Shown: positions 7,901 through 12,805 of the stretch, in pieces | How the letters are laid out: each line of letters starts with the position of its first letter | How positions within the stretch are numbered: the first letter of the stretch is position 1 | NCBI GenBank assembly: GCA_022758945.1 | Contig: JAEMQE010000244.1 | Location: forward strand, 1-12,805 | Length of the DNA: 12,805 nt | Reading direction: 5' to 3' | From: Lentimicrobium sp. | Lineage (GTDB): Bacteria; Bacteroidota; Bacteroidia; Flavobacteriales; Flavobacteriaceae | The notes under the pieces: model-generated | What the model saw: only the letters and a program-made list of their open reading frames with translations | Databases searched by the model: none | Told to the model about the DNA's origin: nothing | Translations under genes and position numbers: made by a program

Positions 7901-7997
7901 GAACAGAACGTATCCGGGAATAATCGAAAATAAATTGGCTAAAGGTAAAATTAGGGAGCAAATACAAGAAGTGATTTACGATGCGATTGTGAAGTAA
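4989..7997 (+). CDS. Lipoprotein fusion: GH3 beta-N-acetylglucosaminidase (NagZ-like) plus beta-lactamase-family serine hydrolase
   Basis: A 1002-residue exported lipoprotein. The ATG at 4989 is chosen because it starts a clean lipoprotein signal peptide (MKIFLTKIGCFYFLLFLLTNC, lipobox LTNC, lipidated Cys21); the frame is open back to 4923 but that would bury the signal. The GH3 catalytic domain (about 65-400) has the NagZ signature KHFPGHGDT (237-245) with the Asp248-Ser-His250 acid/base dyad and the nucleophile Asp324 in IFTDALNMKGV. A second GH3-type alpha/beta domain spans about 425-590. From about 615 to the end is a serine beta-lactamase/PBP4-like domain: SLTK (Ser675, Lys678), YSD (Tyr793, equivalent to YxN) and HTG (949-951, equivalent to KTG). 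It should first remove GlcNAc from muropeptides; the second domain may be an amidase, peptidase or esterase. All catalytic residues I can identify are present, so neither half looks dead. Confidence 0.9.
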   Translation: MKIFLTKIGCFYFLLFLLTNCATKKPSIPFKKPAIAENEEIYIPHLKSERKNFFKDSDAETHWVDSIYNNLSLEEKIGQLFMVSAYSNKDSVHVNAVDKLITENKVGGLIFFQGGPVRQANLTNRFQSKSKVPLFIGIDAEWGLSMRLDSTYRHPWNMTLGAVQDLKLVEKVGESMGKESKRMGVHFNFAPVLDINTNPKNPIIGFRSFGESKVNVTERAIALMNGVQNQGVFSTGKHFPGHGDTSADSHKTLPLVTLSQEHIDLVELYPYKRMFDEGLVSVMVGHLNIPSLDPRPNYPTSISSSVVTELLQNEMEFDGLIFTDALNMKGVSNYRAIDSIPPKPGDIDLQAFLAGNDILLCSEDVPMAIEKIRSAYQTNSITEERLAHSVKKILHYKFKAGLNKYKPIETANLVQDINPSSNEALQYQLFENAVTVLQNNSTILPIKNLENNKIAYVKLGDDENSAFVSTLKKYTEITEVSSQNIDSLNLKLKDFNTVIVGFHKSDKAWKNQEFTETELLWLQEIAKNNNVILDVLAKPYSLLPITNFENIEGLVVSYQNSDVAQIVSAELIFGAIDAKGKLPVSINTNFKVNDGLSTEKLNRLGFTSPENVEMNPVKLLEIEKIANKAIEDKIAPGIVVLVARKGKVVYQKSFGYQTYDKVKRVTNTDLYDLASLTKIIATLPNVMQQYDKGNVTLESTLGNMVPIFKGSNKSDINFKDLLLHNAQLQPFIPFYKNTLDSSGKPLEKYYRKTPNELFSKQVADSMFVRNDYHDTIMKIIVDSKLLPEKKYKYSDFTFMILKEYLERVTSKKLDVLVQDNFFQSLGMNNSLFNPLQKRNKSDIAPTEIDNYYRHQTLQGYVHDQGAAIEGGVQGHAGLFSNAMDIAKMMQMYLQKGNYGNVQYFSSKTFDEFNTCYLCADGNIRGLGFNKPRGIDNPTSKSASDKSFGHTGFTGTMAWADPETETVYVFLSNRTYPGIIENKLAKGKIREQIQEVIYDAIVK

Positions 7998-8070
7998 ATT
8001 TAAATTTAAAAACCAATTTCCCCCAAACTCATTTCAATTTTACCTAAATTCGTCTCATCAAAATTTATTT

Positions 8071-9204
8071 ATGAAAATAGCAATTGTTTGTTATCCCACT
8101 TTTGGCGGAAGCGGTGTTGTCGCCACAGAATTAGGACTAGAATTAGCTCGCCGTGGTCACGAAATACACTTTATTACTTACAGTCAACCCGTTCGTTTAG
8201 AACTGCTTAATGTAAATGTTCATTACCACGAAGTCATCGTTCCTGAATATCCTTTGTTCCATTTTCAACCCTATGAACTAGCTTTATCGAGCAAATTAGT
8301 TGATATGGTGAAGTTGTATAAAATAGAATTATTGCACGTACATTATGCCATTCCGCATGCTTATGCAGGTTATATGGCAAAGCAAATGCTCAAAGATGAG
8401 GGCATAAATCTCCCGATGATTACCACCCTTCACGGAACTGATATTACTTTGGTTGGCAACCATCCTTTCTATAAAACTGCGGTTACTTTTAGTATCAATA
8501 AATCCGATTTTGTGACTTCGGTTTCTCAAAGTTTGAAAGAAGATACTCTTAAATTATTCAACATAAAAAATGAAATTCAGGTGATTCCTAATTTTATTGA
8601 ATTGGATAAAAACATTGTAGACCCTAGCATTTCTTGCCGTCGTTCGGTTATGGCAACGGAAAATGAAAGGATAATTACTCATATTAGTAATTTCAGAAAG
8701 GTGAAACGAATTGCTGATGTGATTAGAATATTTTATAAAATTCAACAACAAATTCCTGCTAAATTGATGATGGTAGGGGATGGCCCAGAAAAAGAAAAAG
8801 CAGAGTATTTATGTCAGGAATTAGGGATTCTTGACAAAGTGATTTTCTTCGGCAACAGCAATGAAATTGACAAAATATTAAGTTATACCGATTTATTTTT
8901 ACTTCCGTCTGAAACCGAAAGTTTTGGTCTTGCCGCTCTCGAAGCAATGGCGTGGAGTGTTCCTGTAATTTCTAGCAATTCCGGAGGTTTACCAGAGGTA
9001 AATTTTGATGGAGTTTCAGGTTATTTGAGCAATGTGGGCAATACCGATGAAATGGCCGAAAATGCCTTACGAATTTTGAAAGACAGCACCACTTTAAATA
9101 AATTTAAAGAAAATGCGTTATCAGTTGCTAAGCAATTTGACATTGAAAATATCTTACCTCTATATGAGGAATTATATCAAAAAGCAATAAATAAATTTGT
9201 ATGA
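8071..9204 (+). CDS. bshA: N-acetyl-alpha-D-glucosaminyl L-malate synthase BshA
   Basis: A GT4-family glycosyltransferase that joins GlcNAc from UDP-GlcNAc to L-malate, the first step of bacillithiol synthesis in the cytoplasm. At 377 residues it has the family's usual length. The N-terminal Rossmann domain opens MKIAIVCYPTFGGSG (nucleotide-sugar/malate loop at residues 11-15) and includes LHVHYAIPHA (88-97) and TTLHGTDITLVG (118-129), which are characteristic of BshA. The C-terminal domain has the retaining GT4 E-X7-E motif at Glu283 and Glu291 in LPSETESFGLAALEAMA. The other pathway genes (bshB deacetylase, bshC ligase) are not in the window, which is common in Bacteroidota. A weak -7-like box, TAAATTCG (8045-8052), lies 18 bases upstream, so the gene may have its own promoter in the 73-base spacer. 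Its stop codon overlaps the next start in ATGA. Confidence 0.94.
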   Translation: MKIAIVCYPTFGGSGVVATELGLELARRGHEIHFITYSQPVRLELLNVNVHYHEVIVPEYPLFHFQPYELALSSKLVDMVKLYKIELLHVHYAIPHAYAGYMAKQMLKDEGINLPMITTLHGTDITLVGNHPFYKTAVTFSINKSDFVTSVSQSLKEDTLKLFNIKNEIQVIPNFIELDKNIVDPSISCRRSVMATENERIITHISNFRKVKRIADVIRIFYKIQQQIPAKLMMVGDGPEKEKAEYLCQELGILDKVIFFGNSNEIDKILSYTDLFLLPSETESFGLAALEAMAWSVPVISSNSGGLPEVNFDGVSGYLSNVGNTDEMAENALRILKDSTTLNKFKENALSVAKQFDIENILPLYEELYQKAINKFV

Positions 9205-9629
9205 AAAAAGCGGTCTTAATAATAGTAACCATTGTTTTGACTTCGTGTGGATCTTCTTCCATAAAAAAATCGGAAAGCAAGCCTCTATATGAAGTCTTGA
9301 CACAACAAGCAGATGGTGGAGCCAGCATTCGTTTTTTTGAAATTTTATCGGAGCCAAATGAAATTGCAATGTTGCAAAATGATGACAAACTAAAAAATAA
9401 AATTAAAACCGACGATATCAAGACTTCAAATTTTATCATTTTGAATATGGGTGAAAAAACAACAGGAGGCAATAAAATAAATATTGAAAGTGCTGTTGAA
9501 ACCGATAAAAATATAATAATAACCATAAAGGAAATTACTCCAGAGTCTAACACAATAAGCACTCAAGAAATTACAACCCCATATTGTGTGGTTAAAATAA
9601 ATTCAAAAAAAGCAATCATAATAAAATAG
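9201..9629 (+). CDS. Small lipoprotein, PrcB-like C-terminal domain
   Basis: A 142-residue lipoprotein: signal peptide MKKAVLIIVTIVLTSC with lipobox LTSC and lipidated Cys16, then a polar SSSIKKSESK linker. The C-terminal part (about residues 85-140: GEKTTGGNKINIESAVET, IIITIKEITP, TTPYCVVKI) resembles the PrcB C-terminal domain, named after a subunit of a Treponema protease complex and thought to be a protein-interaction fold. The usual Tyr after TGG is Asn here. The start codon overlaps the bshA stop by 4 bases (ATGA), so translation is probably coupled, yet one product is cytoplasmic and the other should be membrane-anchored. A terminator begins right after the stop codon. Lipoprotein status is fairly sure; the PrcB assignment is moderate and the function is unknown. 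Confidence 0.8.
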   Translation: MKKAVLIIVTIVLTSCGSSSIKKSESKPLYEVLTQQADGGASIRFFEILSEPNEIAMLQNDDKLKNKIKTDDIKTSNFIILNMGEKTTGGNKINIESAVETDKNIIITIKEITPESNTISTQEITTPYCVVKINSKKAIIIK

Positions 9630-9665
9630 AAAAAGGGCACAGAAAAATATTTCAGCGCCCTTTTT
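9630..9665. terminator. Bidirectional intrinsic terminator between convergent genes
   Basis: A 9-bp perfect stem, AAAAAGGGC (9630-9638) with GCCCTTTTT (9657-9665), with a smaller internal GAAA/TTTC pairing in the loop. It gives a GC core followed by a U tract on both strands. It starts at the base after the lipoprotein stop codon and lies 38 bases beyond the stop of the convergent gene at 9704, so it can end both transcripts. Confidence 0.85.
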
Positions 9666-9703
9666 GCAGTATTTATTATAGAGAATGCTCTAAAAATATT
9701 TTT

Positions 9704-10135
9704 TTAAAAGACATATCTAACATTTAAACCAAATCCACCAGCATGGAAGTCAGTTTCTTCTACTATCCATAGTGTTGGTCTCCAATCTAAACCTATAGCA
9801 ATTGGAGCTTCTTGAAAACGATATTCCAACCCAATTTCGCCGCTGGCACCCAATAAAAAATTATCATTAATGTCAACGGATGGACCTGCACCTACATACC
9901 ATTTTAAAGACTCACCATCTACGGGTTTGTATAAAAAATCCCAAAGAGCATCAATCCCAACACCACCATTACCAAAAGATACGTCAGCATGAACTCTGCT
10001 AAATTTACCAAGTGAAAACACGCCATCAACAGCGACGTCTCCACCGGCAACATCACCAAAACGAACTCCAATTTCTTGTGCGCTTACGAATTGATTGGCA
10101 CAAATAAGTGCGAATACTAAAAATACTTTTCTCAT
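9704..10135 (-). CDS. Small exported protein, probable outer-membrane beta-barrel
   Basis: A 143-residue protein with a clear Sec signal peptide (MRKVFLVFALICANQFVSAQ, cleavage near SAQ). The mature part is Gly- and aromatic-rich, with alternating hydrophobic and polar residues in short stretches broken by turns (for example GVRFGDVAGGDVAVDGVFS, WYVGAGPSVDI, ASGEIGLEYRF, IAIGLDWRPTLWI), and it ends in a strand with terminal Phe (FGLNVRYVF), a classical outer-membrane insertion signal. The mature length of about 123 residues would suit a small barrel of up to eight strands. It has no motif for a ligand or enzyme activity, so no specific function can be given. It is transcribed alone, opposite to its neighbours, ending at the shared terminator and with its promoter in the spacer towards aroC. 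Confidence 0.8.
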   Translation of the reverse strand: MRKVFLVFALICANQFVSAQEIGVRFGDVAGGDVAVDGVFSLGKFSRVHADVSFGNGGVGIDALWDFLYKPVDGESLKWYVGAGPSVDINDNFLLGASGEIGLEYRFQEAPIAIGLDWRPTLWIVEETDFHAGGFGLNVRYVF

Positions 10136-10177
10136 AATTTAATTTTTTTGATTTGCAATAATAAACATTTAACGAAG

Positions 10178-10185
10178 CAAAATTA
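10178..10185 (-). promoter_or_regulatory. Candidate -7 box of the small outer-membrane protein gene
   Basis: Read on the - strand, TAATTTTG matches TAnnTTTG exactly, 42 bases before the ATG at 10135. About 19 bases further upstream is TTCG rather than a clean TTG, so the -33 element is imperfect. Confidence 0.4.
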
Positions 10186-10267
10186 AACATATTATAAAAA
10201 TTATCGAATAATATTGGATCAAGATTTAGCTAAAAATAGTATTTTAAAATAACAAATTAATGATTTA

Positions 10268-10303
10268 TAAAAGTTTATCCTGAAATTACGGGATAAACTT
10301 TTA
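10268..10303. repeat. Perfect 13-bp inverted repeat before aroC
   Basis: TAAAAGTTTATCC (10268-10280) and GGATAAACTTTTA (10291-10303) are exact reverse complements separated by a 10-base loop. It lies in the 210-base spacer between divergent genes, 42 bases before the aroC start, and its right arm reaches the place expected for the aroC -33 element. It could be an operator, or a hairpin terminator (stem ending in TTTT) that blocks read-through towards aroC. The rest of the spacer (10136-10345) is AT-rich and holds two promoter candidates but no gene that I can see. Confidence 0.75.
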
Positions 10304-10321
10304 AACTTTAAACTAAAGACT

Positions 10322-10329
10322 TACATTTG
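10322..10329 (+). promoter_or_regulatory. Candidate -7 box of aroC
   Basis: TACATTTG fits TAnnTTTG exactly and lies 16 bases before the aroC ATG. The start of transcription would be near 10335, after the inverted repeat, so that repeat would not be in this transcript. No good TTG is seen at -33. Confidence 0.5.
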
Positions 10330-10345
10330 TTCAAAACTAATTATA

Positions 10346-11407
10346 ATGGCAGGAAATAGCTACGGAACCCTATTTAGAATAACAACTTTTGGTGAATCTC
10401 ACGGAGAAGCTTTAGGCGGAATAATTGACGGATGTCCTTCCGGAATTACCTTAGATTTAGATGCCATTCAATTTGAAATGTCTCGAAGAAAACCGGGTCA
10501 ATCCGCGATAGTTACACAGCGCAAAGAACCAGACGATGTGCAATTTTTGTCTGGAATTTTCGAAGGAAAAACCACTGGAACTCCCATAGGATTTATTATC
10601 CCGAATACCAATCAAAAATCGGATGATTATTCGCATATTAAAGACAATTATAGACCTAGTCATGCCGATTATGTCTATGAAAAAAAATATGGCTTTCGCG
10701 ATTATCGTGGCGGAGGAAGAAGTTCAGCCCGCGAAACGGCGAGCAGAGTAGTGGCTGGAGCTATTGCAAAACAAATGTTGCCAGAAATTAAAATCAATGC
10801 TTTTGTTTCTTCGGTTGGGCCAATATTTCTAGAAAAACCGTATCAAGATTTAGACTTTTCTAAAACTGAGAATAATCCTGTTCGTTGTCCGGATGAAGAA
10901 TCAGCCATAAAAATGGAAGAATACATTCGGGTAATAAAAAAACAAGGAGACACAGTAGGAGGAACCATAACTTGTGTGATTCAAAATGTTCCAATTGGTT
11001 TGGGTGAACCTGTTTTTGATAAACTACACGCCGAATTAGGCAAAGCAATGCTTTCGATAAATGCCGTAAAAGGATTCGAATTTGGAAGTGGATTTTGTGG
11101 GTCACAAATGAAAGGAAGTGAGCATAACGATTTATACAATCCTGACGGAACCACTAAAACTAATCTTTCTGGAGGAATTCAAGGCGGAATCAGCAACGGA
11201 ATGGATATTTATTTCCGAGTGGCTTTCAAACCTGTGGCAACGATTATGCAAAAACAAGACTCATTGGACAATAAAGGAAATATCACTGAAATGACTGGAA
11301 AAGGACGTCACGATCCTTGTGTTGTTCCTCGTGCTGTTCCTATTGTTGAAGCTATGGCAGCTATAGTACTTGCTGATTTTTATTTGCTAAACAAAACATA
11401 TTTATAA
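10346..11407 (+). CDS. aroC: Chorismate synthase
   Basis: Converts 5-enolpyruvylshikimate-3-phosphate to chorismate, the last step of the shikimate pathway, using reduced FMN without net redox change. At 353 residues it has the usual length of the bacterial enzyme, and all three family signatures are present: GESHG (residues 16-20), RGGGRSSARET (121-131) and GRHDPC (320-325), with the conserved His17 and His106. The start MAGNSYGTLFRITTFGESHG is typical of Bacteroidota AroC. Chorismate feeds Phe/Tyr/Trp, folate and menaquinone. It is not next to other aro genes; the 58-base gap to the symporter gene has no terminator, so read-through into it is possible. Confidence 0.97.
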   Translation: MAGNSYGTLFRITTFGESHGEALGGIIDGCPSGITLDLDAIQFEMSRRKPGQSAIVTQRKEPDDVQFLSGIFEGKTTGTPIGFIIPNTNQKSDDYSHIKDNYRPSHADYVYEKKYGFRDYRGGGRSSARETASRVVAGAIAKQMLPEIKINAFVSSVGPIFLEKPYQDLDFSKTENNPVRCPDEESAIKMEEYIRVIKKQGDTVGGTITCVIQNVPIGLGEPVFDKLHAELGKAMLSINAVKGFEFGSGFCGSQMKGSEHNDLYNPDGTTKTNLSGGIQGGISNGMDIYFRVAFKPVATIMQKQDSLDNKGNITEMTGKGRHDPCVVPRAVPIVEAMAAIVLADFYLLNKTYL

Positions 11408-11445
11408 TAGTTTGAAGATTTAAGTTTAAAAAACGGAGAACTCTG

Positions 11446-11474
11446 ATGACTCAATATTAAAAATAATGACTCAA
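11446..11474 (+). repeat. Duplicated start-codon region with 4-codon leader ORF
   Basis: ATGACTCAA occurs at 11446-11454 and again at 11466-11474, where it is the start of the symporter gene (Met-Thr-Gln). The first copy opens a minimal ORF, ATG ACT CAA TAT TAA (Met-Thr-Gln-Tyr, 11446-11460), preceded by GGAG at 11435-11438. The copies are 20 bases apart, so they are in different frames, and the leader ORF ends 5 bases before the real start. Confidence 0.6.
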
Positions 11475-12737
11475 ACCACTACCAAAAAAACATCCTTATT
11501 AGGAAATCTTACTGTTCAAATTGTTATTGCCATGCTTTTAGGAGCATTCTTGGGCATTTATGTTCATAATAATTATGATGTAACTTTTGCCAAAGAATTT
11601 AGCGACAAAATAAAAATATTGGCCACGGTTTTTATTCGGTTGGTGCAAATGATAATTGCTGTATTGGTGTTTAGTACACTAGTGCCTGGAATTGCTAAGT
11701 TGGGAGATATTAAAACTGTAGGAAGAGTGGGCGGAAGGGCATTAGGTTGGTTTTTCAGTGCTTCATTTATTTCACTATTGATAGGATTATTTTGGGTCAA
11801 TGTATTGCAACCCGGAGTTGGACTTAATTTATCTAATATTGATTTATCTGCCGCAGCAGAAGTGACAGCAAATACTCAAAGTTTTTCGACTCAAAATTTC
11901 ATAGAACACATTATTCCCAAAAGCATCATTGAAGCTATGGCGAATAATGAAATTATCCAAATTGTAATTTTCTCCATCTTTTTTGGATTAGCAGCAGCTT
12001 CAATTGGTAGTTATGCAAAACCTGTAACTCATGCCATTGAAGTATTGTCTCACATTGTACTCAAAATGGTGAATTATGTAATGAAGTTTGCTCCGATGGG
12101 CGTTTTTGGTGCTATTGCTGGAGTTTTTGCGATAAAAGATTTGAATGATCTAGTTCTTACTTACATCAAATTTTTCGGTTCATTTCTGGTAGGAATAGGT
12201 TCTTTATGGATTTTCCTTTTAGCAGTAGGGTTTATTTTTCTTGGAAAACGAATGAAAACTTTATTAGGTCACATTGTTGGACCGTTGATTATTGCTTTTA
12301 GTACAACTAGTAGCGAAGCAGTTTTCCCAAAACTTACTGAGGAATTAGAACGTTTTGGAATAAAAGACAAAATAGTTGCTTTTATGTTGCCTCTGGGTTA
12401 TTCTTTCAATTTAGACGGAAGTATGATGTATATGACTTTTGCAAGTTTATTCATTGCTCAAGCTTATGGAATTCATTTGGATATAGGAACTCAAATAACG
12501 ATGCTTTTAGTTTTGATGCTAACTAGCAAAGGAATTGCAGGTGTTCCGAGAGCAAGCCTAGTAATTGTAGCTGCTACTTGTGGAATGTTTAAAATCCCGA
12601 TTGAAGGTATTGCTTTGATTCTGCCAATAGACCATTTCTGTGATATGTTTAGAAGCGCCACAAATGTTTTGGGCAATGCTTTGGCAACATCAGTAGTAGG
12701 AAAATGGGAAGGCGAAGGGGATTCTACTTCTGAATAA
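11466..12737 (+). CDS. Dicarboxylate/amino acid:cation symporter (DAACS, GltP/DctA family)
   Basis: An inner-membrane secondary transporter of the glutamate/C4-dicarboxylate family (elevator mechanism, trimer), 423 residues, the normal length. Hydrophobic segments occupy most of the protein from about residue 13 to 410. The core motifs are present: Ser-rich HP1 tip AFSTTSSEAVFPK (277-289), GYSFNLDGS in TM7 (311-319), HP2 SKGIAGVPRAS (354-364), and TM8 DHFCDMFRSATNVLGN (389-404). In TM8, Asp389, Asp393, Arg396 and Asn400 match the substrate and cation residues of archaeal GltPh, but Asn404 replaces the aspartate equivalent to GltPh Asp405. GYSFNLDG and TNxxGN are nearer to DctA than to GltPh, suggesting C4-dicarboxylate or proton-coupled use, but substrate and ion cannot be settled from sequence. 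No two-component DctBS-type regulator is nearby. Confidence 0.92.
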   Translation: MTQTTTKKTSLLGNLTVQIVIAMLLGAFLGIYVHNNYDVTFAKEFSDKIKILATVFIRLVQMIIAVLVFSTLVPGIAKLGDIKTVGRVGGRALGWFFSASFISLLIGLFWVNVLQPGVGLNLSNIDLSAAAEVTANTQSFSTQNFIEHIIPKSIIEAMANNEIIQIVIFSIFFGLAAASIGSYAKPVTHAIEVLSHIVLKMVNYVMKFAPMGVFGAIAGVFAIKDLNDLVLTYIKFFGSFLVGIGSLWIFLLAVGFIFLGKRMKTLLGHIVGPLIIAFSTTSSEAVFPKLTEELERFGIKDKIVAFMLPLGYSFNLDGSMMYMTFASLFIAQAYGIHLDIGTQITMLLVLMLTSKGIAGVPRASLVIVAATCGMFKIPIEGIALILPIDHFCDMFRSATNVLGNALATSVVGKWEGEGDSTSE

Positions 12738-12784
12738 ATATAAAAAAAAAGGTAACTAATCAGTCTCAAATATAGGTATTTTAT

Positions 12785-12805
12785 TTCATGTCAAAATGGC
12801 ATGAA
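12785..12805. repeat. Palindrome at the right edge
   Basis: TTCATGTC (12785-12792) and GGCATGAA (12798-12805) pair over 8 bp with one G-T wobble, around a 5-base AT loop. It lies 47 bases after the symporter stop and runs up to the window edge. It has no T tract within view, so it may be an operator or part of the next gene's promoter rather than a terminator. Confidence 0.45.

Noticed and set aside
9128..9562. 144-codon open frame on the - strand across the bshA end and lipoprotein gene
   Set aside because: It overlaps two well-supported + strand genes almost entirely and has low-complexity hydrophobic content with no family features.
9679..9692. Small hairpin TAGAG-AATG-CTCTA near the end of the - strand gene as a second terminator
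   Set aside because: Only 5 bp, AT-rich and without a suitable T tract on the - strand; the strong hairpin at 9630-9665 is enough.
1..12805. A hidden defence system, prophage, CRISPR array, transposon or toxin-antitoxin pair
   Set aside because: No nuclease, transposase, integrase, Cas, methylase or small toxin-like genes are seen, no spacer-repeat arrays, and base composition looks even. Nearly all space is taken by chromosomal metabolic and envelope genes.

Overview
The window looks like ordinary chromosome from a flavobacterium-like member of the Bacteroidota. The evidence is: strongly AT-rich DNA; no conserved Shine-Dalgarno sequences but A-rich leaders; several upstream boxes of the Bacteroidota type (TAnnTTTG); a bacillithiol glycosyltransferase (BshA); and protein families typical of this phylum (SPOR-tailed amidase, orphan MCE protein, GH3/serine-hydrolase fusion lipoprotein, PrcB-like lipoprotein). 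I see no tRNA, rRNA, CRISPR array, insertion sequence, prophage gene or integration site. No gene-free stretch reaches 300 bases; the longest is the 210-base divergent spacer at 10136-10345.

Layout. Bases 1-9629 hold eight genes in a row on the + strand: an N-acetylmuramoyl-L-alanine amidase whose first codons lie off the left edge; an MlaD/MCE protein starting with TTG; a membrane protein with two [4Fe-4S] ferredoxin motifs; its CCG-domain partner (together resembling a heterodisulfide-reductase or quinone-linked Fe-S reductase module); a 160-residue conserved protein of unknown function; a 1002-residue lipoprotein fusing a NagZ-like glucosaminidase to a beta-lactamase-family hydrolase; bshA; and a small PrcB-like lipoprotein that overlaps bshA by 4 bases. 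Spacers are short, so much of this may be co-transcribed, with an internal promoter candidate before the MCE gene. The block ends at a strong bidirectional hairpin terminator (9630-9665), shared with a convergent gene for a small exported, probably outer-membrane protein (9704-10135, - strand).

After a divergent spacer carrying a perfect 13-bp inverted repeat, chorismate synthase (aroC) and a dicarboxylate/amino acid:cation symporter follow on the + strand. The right edge ends in a palindrome that probably belongs to the next, unseen transcription unit.

How the genes may work together: the first block is mostly cell-envelope (septal peptidoglycan cleavage, envelope lipid traffic, muropeptide breakdown) and thiol/redox (Fe-S reductase module, bacillithiol synthesis). 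aroC feeds aromatic amino acids, folate and menaquinone; the symporter imports organic acids or acidic amino acids. I found no convincing new defence or mobile system. The most useful leads are the redox module next to a bacillithiol gene, the 160-residue protein inside that block, the glucosaminidase/hydrolase fusion, and small regulatory structures before aroC, before the symporter and at the right edge.
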